NCBI RefSeq assembly: GCF_003477525.1 | Contig: NZ_QUDO01000001.1 | Location: forward strand, 116,240-180,239 | Direction: 5' to 3' | Origin: Ruminococcus sp. AF41-9 | Lineage (GTDB): Bacteria > Bacillota > Clostridia > Lachnospirales > Lachnospiraceae | DNA: 64,000 bases | Part shown: positions 57,958 to 64,000 of the stretch, in pieces | Position numbering within the stretch: position 1 is the first letter of the stretch | How the letters are laid out: every line of letters begins with the position of its first letter | Position numbers and translations under genes: made by a program | Notes under the pieces: model-generated | Told to the model about the DNA's origin: nothing | The model's input: only the letters and a program-made list of their open reading frames with translations | Databases searched by the model: none

Positions 57958-59316
57958 ATGGCACTGAATGGTATTCAGATCTTTAAATTAACACCAAAGA
58001 AAAACTGTAAGGAATGCGGATGCCCAACATGTATGGCTTTCTCTATGAAAGTTGCTCAGGGCGCTATGAAAATCGAACAATGTCCGCATATGTCTGATGA
58101 AGCTTTAGCATCCTTATCAGAGGCTACAGCTCCGCCAATGAAGACAATCAAAATCGGTACTGGCGATAACGAATTCTCTCTGGGTGGAGAAACCGTATTA
58201 TTCAGACATGAAAAAACATTCGTAAGCAAACCAAGATACGCTGTATCTCTTTGCACATGCATGGATGATGCAACAGTAGACGCAAAACTTGCTGAGATCC
58301 CGAAGGTTGATTATGACCGTATCGGTGAGAGAATGTACGCTGAACTTGTATATGTAAACTGTGACGCAGATGCAGACGCTGCAAAATATACAGCACTTGT
58401 AGAAAAAGCAGCAGGTCTTGGAAGAACTTTAGTTCTTGGATGTACAGATCCTGAAATCGCAAAAGCAGCTCTTGCAGTATGCAAAGACAGCAAACCGGTC
58501 TTAAACGGAGCAAACGCTTCCAACTATGAAGCAATGAACGCAGTTGCTACAGAAGCAGGTGTTGTTCTTGGTGTATCCGGTAAAGACTTAAATGAATTAT
58601 ATGATACAACAGCGGCTCTTGAAAAACTTGGAAACAAGAACCTTGTTCTTGATACAACAGGCGCTGACATCAAAGAAACCTTTGCAAACACTGTACAGGT
58701 TCGTCGTGCAGCTCTGAAAGATCAGGACAGAACATTTGGATATCCATCCATCGTAAATCTGGTTAAACTTGCAAAAGGTGACCATCATTTACAGGCAGCT
58801 TTAGCAGCTATGTTCACAATGAAATATGGTTCCATCATCGTTATGGAGCAGATGACATATGCAGAAGCTCTTCCATTATATGGTCTGCGTCAGAATGTTT
58901 ACACTGACCCACAGAAACCAATGAAAGTTGAGCCAGGCATCTATCCATTAAATGGTGCTGATGAGAATTCTGTAGTAGTTACTACTGTAGACTTCGCTCT
59001 TACATACTTCGTTGTATCCGGCGAGCTGGAGCGTTCCGGTGTTCCGCTTAACCTGGTAATCAACGATGCAGGCGGACTTTCCGTACTGACATCATGGGCA
59101 GCCGGTAAATTCTCCGGTAACAGCATTTCCTCTTACATCAAAGAGAATGTTGAGCCGAAGGTTAAATCCAGAAAGCTTATCATCCCAGGTAAAGTAGCAG
59201 TTCTGAAAGGTGACCTTGAAGCAAAACTTCCAGGATGGGAAATCATCGTTGGACCAAGAGAAGCCGTACAGCTTGTTAAATTCTTAAAAGATATGCAGGC
59301 AGAAGGCCAGATCTAA
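57958..59316 (+). CDS. acsC: Corrinoid iron-sulfur protein, large subunit
   Basis: A 452-aa subunit binding both a corrinoid and a low-potential 4Fe-4S cluster that reactivates Co(II) to Co(I). The N-terminal ligands are Cys17, Cys20, Cys25 and Cys42, with an extra Cys22. A TIM barrel and a C-terminal B12-binding domain follow. The length fits Moorella AcsC (446 aa). AGGAGG precedes the ATG. Confidence 0.94.
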   Translation: MALNGIQIFKLTPKKNCKECGCPTCMAFSMKVAQGAMKIEQCPHMSDEALASLSEATAPPMKTIKIGTGDNEFSLGGETVLFRHEKTFVSKPRYAVSLCTCMDDATVDAKLAEIPKVDYDRIGERMYAELVYVNCDADADAAKYTALVEKAAGLGRTLVLGCTDPEIAKAALAVCKDSKPVLNGANASNYEAMNAVATEAGVVLGVSGKDLNELYDTTAALEKLGNKNLVLDTTGADIKETFANTVQVRRAALKDQDRTFGYPSIVNLVKLAKGDHHLQAALAAMFTMKYGSIIVMEQMTYAEALPLYGLRQNVYTDPQKPMKVEPGIYPLNGADENSVVVTTVDFALTYFVVSGELERSGVPLNLVINDAGGLSVLTSWAAGKFSGNSISSYIKENVEPKVKSRKLIIPGKVAVLKGDLEAKLPGWEIIVGPREAVQLVKFLKDMQAEGQI

Positions 59317-59337
59317 TCGTATCGTATAAGATCATGT

Positions 59338-59368
59338 AAGCCGGACCGGTCGTCAGACTGGTCTGGCT
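59338..59368 (+). other. Intercistronic hairpin after acsC
   Basis: AGCCGGACC pairs with GGTCTGGCT (one G-U); no U run. Confidence 0.4.
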
Positions 59369-59445
59369 CTTAAAGAGAAGTATGCAGGGAAAATGGTCTT
59401 AACGGCTGTTTTTCTGTGTAAATAAATATAAAGGAGAACGAGGTT

Positions 59446-60231
59446 ATGGCAAAATTCGTAACAATCGGAGAAAGACTTTCCACTACTGCACCTGCAGTAA
59501 ACAAAGCATTTACAGAAAGAGATCCAGAGCCGATCATCAAAAGAGCAAAACAGCAGCTTGATGCTGGTGCAACTTATCTTGATGTAAACATCGGACCTGC
59601 TGAGAACGATGGAGAAGACCTGATGAAATGGGCTGTACAGCTTCTTCAGTCTGAATTCGACAACGTTCCGCTTGCACTCGATACAACAAATAAAAAAGCT
59701 ATCGAAGCTGGTATCTCCGTATACAACAGAGCAAAAGGAAAACCGATCGTTAACTCTGCTGATGCTGGTGACAGAATCACAAACATTGATCTTGCAGCAG
59801 CAAACGATGCCATCTGTATCGCACTTTGCTCTTCCGGTATGGTAGCAGCAGACAATGATGAACGTATGATGCACTGCCAGAACATGCTTGAAAGAGGTAT
59901 GTCTCTTGGTATGGAAGCTGAAGATCTGTGGTTTGACCCGTTATTCCTGGTTGTAAAAGGAATGCAGGACAAACAGATGGAAGTTCTTGAAGCAATCAAA
60001 ATGTTCTCTGATATGGGACTGAACTCCACAGGTGGTCTTTCTAATAACAGTAACGGTATGCCAAAACATATCCGTCCGATCATGGACTCTGCTCTTGTAG
60101 CAATGGCTATGATGAATGGTCTTACATCTGCGATCGTTAACCCTAACGACCTTCGTCTGATGGAAACTATTAAATCCTGTGATGTATTCAAAGGCAATAC
60201 ACTGTATGCAGATTCCTATCTGGAAATCTAA
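59446..60231 (+). CDS. acsE: Methyltetrahydrofolate:corrinoid protein methyltransferase
   Basis: A 261-aa pterin-binding TIM barrel that moves the methyl group from methyl-THF to the corrinoid of AcsCD. Same length as Moorella MeTr (262 aa). Family marks are YLDVNIGPAENDGE and, later, GLSNNSNGMP, the pterin-binding loops. It is preceded by AAGGAGA and followed by a strong terminator hairpin, so it may be the last full-level gene of the unit. Confidence 0.94.
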   Translation: MAKFVTIGERLSTTAPAVNKAFTERDPEPIIKRAKQQLDAGATYLDVNIGPAENDGEDLMKWAVQLLQSEFDNVPLALDTTNKKAIEAGISVYNRAKGKPIVNSADAGDRITNIDLAAANDAICIALCSSGMVAADNDERMMHCQNMLERGMSLGMEAEDLWFDPLFLVVKGMQDKQMEVLEAIKMFSDMGLNSTGGLSNNSNGMPKHIRPIMDSALVAMAMMNGLTSAIVNPNDLRLMETIKSCDVFKGNTLYADSYLEI

Positions 60232-60275
60232 TCAGTATTATCTGAAAAGCGTATTTAAGTGAATACATAATTATG

Positions 60276-60309
60276 GGGGCTGAAGGCTTCGGTCTTCAGC
60301 CCCTTTTTT
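60276..60309 (+). terminator. Intrinsic terminator between acsE and acsV
   Basis: GGGGCTGAAG (60276-60285) pairs with CTTCAGCCCC (60294-60303), then six U. It lies inside the acs gene run, so it should reduce or stop read-through into acsV. Confidence 0.85.
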
Positions 60310-60347
60310 AACAGGCTATTAACGACTATGAGAAAGGTGGTTGCCGA

Positions 60348-62288
60348 ATGTTTAAGGTAACATTTTCATTCGAAGATGGCAGTGTGGTAGAAGCGTTTGC
60401 CAATGCGGGGGATAATTTACTTGAGGTAGCTCGTGGAGCCAATGTGGCCATCGATGCACCATGTTCCGGAAACGGAGCCTGCGGAAAATGCCGTGTCCGG
60501 TTAAAGAGCGGAGAACTGGAAAGCAAAAAGACATTACATATTTCTGATGAAGAATATCAGGAAGGATGGCGCCTTGCATGCTGCAGTAAGATCAGTGCAG
60601 ATGTAAATGTGCTGGTACCTGATATTGCATCTGCCTATAAGAGCAGAATGAAAGTAGCTGATTTAAGCTCTAAAGAGGAAATAGCCATTTTTGAAAATGC
60701 CAAAAGAGATGTAGAGCTTGCAGGCATTGAACTGAAAAACAGTCTGGAGGTTGTGGATGTCACAATGGATCCTCCGTCCCTAGATGACACAATGCCGGAT
60801 AATGAGAGACTTACCCGGGCACTGCGGAAGTATCTGAATATCAGCAGAGTCAGAATTCCTTATGCAGTTCTGAAAAAGCTTCCGGATGTATTGAGAGAGA
60901 GTAATTTTTCAGTAAAATGTGTGATCCGCGCTACTTCTGATGATATGTTTGTGTATGATATTTTTGGCAAAGACGAAGATGTAGTGATCGGTGGTCTGGC
61001 AATCGATATTGGTACAACAACTGTTTCCGCTGTACTGATCAATATGGAAAACGGTGAGATTCTGGCAAAAAGCTCTGCCGGAAACGGACAGATCCGTTTC
61101 GGTGCAGACGTTATCAACCGAATTGTAGAATCACAGAAACCAGGCGGCCAGCAGAAGCTGCAGGATGCTGTGATCAAAGAAACCATCAATCCGATGATCA
61201 GCGAGATGTGCAAAAGTGCCAAATTCCCGAAAAACCGCATATATAGAATGTGCGTGGCATCTAATACAACTATGAATCATCTGTTTGCAGGAATTAATTC
61301 TGATCCATTGCGTACAGAACCATATATCCCTGCATTCTTTAAGACCAATTCCCTCTTTGCTTCTGATGTGGGAATTGATATCAATAAAGACGCTCATATT
61401 ATTATAGCGCCAAATATCGGAAGCTATGTAGGCGGCGATATCACAGCCGGAACTCTGGTCAGCCAGATCTGGAACAGACCGGAATTCTCCCTGTTTATCG
61501 ACCTTGGTACCAATGGAGAGCTTGTATTCGGAAACTCAGACTTTATGATGAGCTGCGCATGTTCCGCAGGTCCTGCCTTTGAGGGTGGTGATATCAGTTG
61601 CGGTATGCGTGCTACAGACGGAGCAATCGAAGCATGTACCATTGACAAAGAAACCATGGAGCCGACCTACAAGATCGTAGGTGATCCGGGAACCAAACCG
61701 GTAGGTTTATGTGGTTCCGGTATTATCGATGTGATCAGTGAACTTTATATCTGCGGAATCATTAACCCGAAGGGTAAATTTATCCGTGAAGGAAAGAGAA
61801 TCAAACATGACAAATACGGAATGGGAAGCTATATCCTTGCATTCGAGGATGAGGCAGGTTCTGTTAAAGACGTTGAGATCACAGAGGTTGATATTGACAA
61901 CTTCATCCGTGCCAAAGGTGCGATCTTCTCAGCAATCCGTACCATGCTGACTTCTCTGGACTTCGATGTGAGCATGATCGATGACGTATATGTTGCAGGT
62001 GGTATCGGAAGTGGTATCAATATGCAGAATGCAGTCAATATCGGTATGTTTCCGGATATCCCGATCGAGAAATTCCACTACATTGGTAACTCCTCTCTGA
62101 CAGGTGCGTATCTGATGCTTTTGTCAACACCTGCAGAGAAGAAGACGTATGAACTTGCTTCCAATATGACATATATGGAACTTTCTACAGTGCCGATTTA
62201 TATGGATGAATTTGTAGGTGCATGTTTCATTCCTCATACAGATACAAGTATGTTCCCAACTGTAATGGAAGAGATCCAGAACCGTTAA
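60348..62288 (+). CDS. acsV: Corrinoid activation/regeneration protein AcsV
   Basis: A 646-aa protein that reductively reactivates the inactive Co(II) corrinoid of AcsCD. The N-terminal 2Fe-2S ferredoxin domain has Cys39, Cys45, Cys48 and Cys78/79. A linker follows, then an ASKHA-like (DUF4445) ATPase core with DIGTTTVSAVL and DLGTNGEL motifs. Size is normal for the RACo/AcsV family. It has GAAAGGTGG upstream of the ATG and lies after a terminator. Confidence 0.9.
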   Translation: MFKVTFSFEDGSVVEAFANAGDNLLEVARGANVAIDAPCSGNGACGKCRVRLKSGELESKKTLHISDEEYQEGWRLACCSKISADVNVLVPDIASAYKSRMKVADLSSKEEIAIFENAKRDVELAGIELKNSLEVVDVTMDPPSLDDTMPDNERLTRALRKYLNISRVRIPYAVLKKLPDVLRESNFSVKCVIRATSDDMFVYDIFGKDEDVVIGGLAIDIGTTTVSAVLINMENGEILAKSSAGNGQIRFGADVINRIVESQKPGGQQKLQDAVIKETINPMISEMCKSAKFPKNRIYRMCVASNTTMNHLFAGINSDPLRTEPYIPAFFKTNSLFASDVGIDINKDAHIIIAPNIGSYVGGDITAGTLVSQIWNRPEFSLFIDLGTNGELVFGNSDFMMSCACSAGPAFEGGDISCGMRATDGAIEACTIDKETMEPTYKIVGDPGTKPVGLCGSGIIDVISELYICGIINPKGKFIREGKRIKHDKYGMGSYILAFEDEAGSVKDVEITEVDIDNFIRAKGAIFSAIRTMLTSLDFDVSMIDDVYVAGGIGSGINMQNAVNIGMFPDIPIEKFHYIGNSSLTGAYLMLLSTPAEKKTYELASNMTYMELSTVPIYMDEFVGACFIPHTDTSMFPTVMEEIQNR

Positions 62289-62351
62289 GTAACAAAAATA
62301 ACAGGGCAGATGAGGTTTTTAGCTTATCTGTTCTGTCTGTGGAGACTTACA

Positions 62352-63020
62352 ATGGCGTTTAGCTTAAATGATTTAAACTATGAAAAAGACAGTAAGGAAA
62401 GAATGCCATGGGAGCATTATACTCAGGAGTATGCAGCCGCAGATCCGAAGGAGATTGCTTCCAGACTTGCCATTCCTTATGATGAAGAAACAAAAACTCT
62501 GACTTTAACTTTTCTTGGAACTGAATACCAGATCACATGGCCGGATTTCACAGTGACACATACTCCGGATGATAAAGGTTTTTATCCGTTGGAGGATATG
62601 ATCTATGCAAGAATCCTGACGATCCGTTTTCTCCTGAATGGAGTGAAATCCGAAAGTTCAGGGAAGTTCAAAACATACCGTGAAATGCCATGGGGAGAGG
62701 TATATTTAAGACAGTTTGACGGCAGATGTATCAAACGTCTGGCATTTTCCTATGGAAACCGGCTGGGAGATTTCAAAGCGATCATGGAGCATATCAAAGC
62801 TGCACCTGTAAAGCATGGCGATACTGCTTATGAAGTAGAGATTTTCCCGGAATACAAAGTGCAGATGATCCTCTGGGAGGGCGATGAGGAATTCCCGCCG
62901 TCTTCACAGATTCTCTTTTCTGATAACTTCCCTGTTTCTTTCCAGGCAGAGGATATGGCAGTTATGGGAGACGTGATCATTGGTTCCCTGAAAGCATTTT
63001 TAAAATGTGTTCAGGCATAA
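62352..63020 (+). CDS. DUF3786-family protein
   Basis: A 222-aa cytoplasmic protein of the DUF3786 family, often seen in acetogen and methanogen corrinoid or CODH/ACS neighbourhoods. No catalytic motif is clear; it has several conserved Asp, Trp and Pro segments such as WPDFTVTH and ILFSDNFP. Position between acsV and fhs suggests an accessory role in the acetyl-CoA pathway (inference). GGAG lies 7 bases before the ATG at 62352; an in-frame ATG at 62310 has no good site. Confidence 0.75.
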   Translation: MAFSLNDLNYEKDSKERMPWEHYTQEYAAADPKEIASRLAIPYDEETKTLTLTFLGTEYQITWPDFTVTHTPDDKGFYPLEDMIYARILTIRFLLNGVKSESSGKFKTYREMPWGEVYLRQFDGRCIKRLAFSYGNRLGDFKAIMEHIKAAPVKHGDTAYEVEIFPEYKVQMILWEGDEEFPPSSQILFSDNFPVSFQAEDMAVMGDVIIGSLKAFLKCVQA

Positions 63021-63069
63021 ATCCTATTGAGTTTGAATAAGACAGGCGGCACCTGTTTTAGATAAAGAA

Positions 63070-63097
63070 GCTGCTGGCGGATGATGCGGACAGCAGC
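63070..63097 (+). other. Intercistronic hairpin before fhs
   Basis: GCTGCTG (63070-63076) pairs perfectly with CAGCAGC (63091-63097), followed by an A run rather than a U run. Confidence 0.4.
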
Positions 63098-63140
63098 AAA
63101 AAACCGACTTAAAAGCGGAGTAAAAAGGAGGTAATTTGAA

Positions 63141-64000
63141 ATGGGATTCAAATCAGACATTGAAATTGCACAGGAATGCGAAATGCTTCCAATTACCCAG
63201 ATTGCGGAGAAAGCAGGTATTGATGACAAATATCTGGAGCAGTATGGAAAGTACAAAGCTAAAATCGACTACAATCTTCTGAGAGAAACAGACAAGCCGG
63301 ATGGAAAGCTGATCCTTATGACAGCCATCAACCCGACACCAGCAGGAGAAGGAAAAACTACTACAACTGTAGGTCTTGCAGACGCTATGCAGAAGCTTGG
63401 CAAGAACGTTATGGTAGCCCTTCGTGAGCCATCCTTAGGACCGGTCTTCGGTGTCAAAGGCGGCGCAGCAGGCGGCGGATATGCACAGGTAGTTCCGATG
63501 GAAGACATCAACCTTCACTTTACAGGTGACTTCCATGCCATCGGTGCAGCAAACAACTTACTTGCAGCCATGATCGACAACCATATCTTCCAGGGCAATG
63601 CATTAAACATCGACCCACGTAAGATCACATGGAAGAGATGTGTAGATATGAACGACCGTCAGCTTCGTAACGTAATCGACGGTCTTGGCGGAAAGACAAA
63701 CGGTATGCCTCGTGAAGACGGATACGACATCACAGTTGCATCTGAGATCATGGCAGTTCTCTGTCTTGCAAGCGATATCAAAGATCTGAAAGAAAGATTA
63801 TCCAAGATCATCATCGGATATACATATGGTAAAGTTTCCGAGCAGAAACCGGTAACAGCAGGTGACCTCCACGCAGAAGGCGCTATGACAGCCTGTTAAA
63901 AGATGCCCTGAAACCAAACCTTGTACAGACTCTGGAACACGTTCCTGCAATCGTACACGGCGGACCATTCGCAAACATCGCTCACGGATGTAACTCCGTA
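63141..64000 (+). pseudogene. fhs: Formate-tetrahydrofolate ligase, 5' part, split by a one-base deletion and cut by the window end
   Basis: Activates formate with ATP and THF to formyl-THF, first methyl-branch step of the Wood-Ljungdahl pathway. The P-loop region [16 protein letters not shown] lies near residues 66-81, and [13 protein letters not shown] follows. Frame 1 ends in a false stop at 63897 after GAMTAC. Restoring one base near 63892 (GCN CTG TTA AAA) continues with the normal FTHFS sequence, including [16 protein letters not shown], up to the window end. About 287 of the usual ~557 codons are visible. AAAGGAGG precedes the ATG. Confidence 0.9.

Noticed and set aside
1..64000. Prophage, insertion sequence or integrative element
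   Set aside because: No integrase, transposase, phage gene or long flanking repeats; the single tRNA is not bordered by an element.

Overview
The window looks like chromosome from an anaerobic acetogenic gut Lachnospiraceae. Blautia is my best guess, from gene content and style; no rRNA or other marker is present to prove it. The evidence is a Wood-Ljungdahl carbonyl-branch cluster, T-box leaders, a 6S RNA of the Firmicutes type, and consensus sigma-A promoters. There is no phage, insertion sequence, CRISPR array or plasmid gene.

Layout. (1) 1-87: end of a 4Fe-4S protein. (2) 165-6437: a promoter and a terminator-like structured leader, then an operon for a three-subunit molybdenum hydroxylase of the xanthine dehydrogenase type (Mo, FAD and 2Fe-2S subunits) with YqeB, YqeC and a MocA-like nucleotidyltransferase. 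(3) 6571-11730, minus strand: carbamate kinase, YgeW, YgeY and diaminopropionate ammonia-lyase (ygeX), transcribed as ygeX-ygeY-ygeW-arcC. Regions 2 and 3 match the gene set linked to anaerobic purine/urate breakdown in gut bacteria. (4) 11983-28777: DUF1015 gene, tRNA-Pro, T-box plus leuA, pflB/pflA, a methyltransferase-deacylase-methyltransferase gene, a SleB-type hydrolase, thrC, 6S RNA, galM, a SpoIID-like gene and a BrkB-family membrane protein. (5) 28830-47768: T-box plus pheST, a phosphatase, a MotA/MotB-like pair, map, rplS, lepB-like, rbgA, rnhB, yraN, pgeF, prs (minus strand), a DUF512 radical SAM gene, der, plsY and gpsA. (6) 47837-48664: an aldo/keto reductase (minus strand). (7) 49004 to the end: a His-rich metal-binding protein, CooT, metF, cooC, acsA (CODH), a second cooC, acsB, acsD, acsC, acsE, acsV, DUF3786 and fhs, which runs off the end.

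How they fit. Region 7 supplies the CODH/ACS machine, its corrinoid methyl carrier and reactivator, and at least three candidate nickel-handling proteins. Fhs and MetF are methyl-branch enzymes. PFL makes formate, which Fhs can use. Purine breakdown (regions 2 and 3) would give carbamoyl phosphate for ATP and possibly one-carbon units, so the two ends of the window may be metabolically linked. This link is inference.

Quality warning. Six otherwise intact genes (pflB, the methyltransferase-deacylase gene, galM, the SpoIID-like gene, the MotA-like gene and fhs) are each split by the loss of exactly one base. Restoring it gives a normal-length protein in every case except fhs, which leaves the window. 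These look more like assembly or sequencing deletions than six independent pseudogenes.
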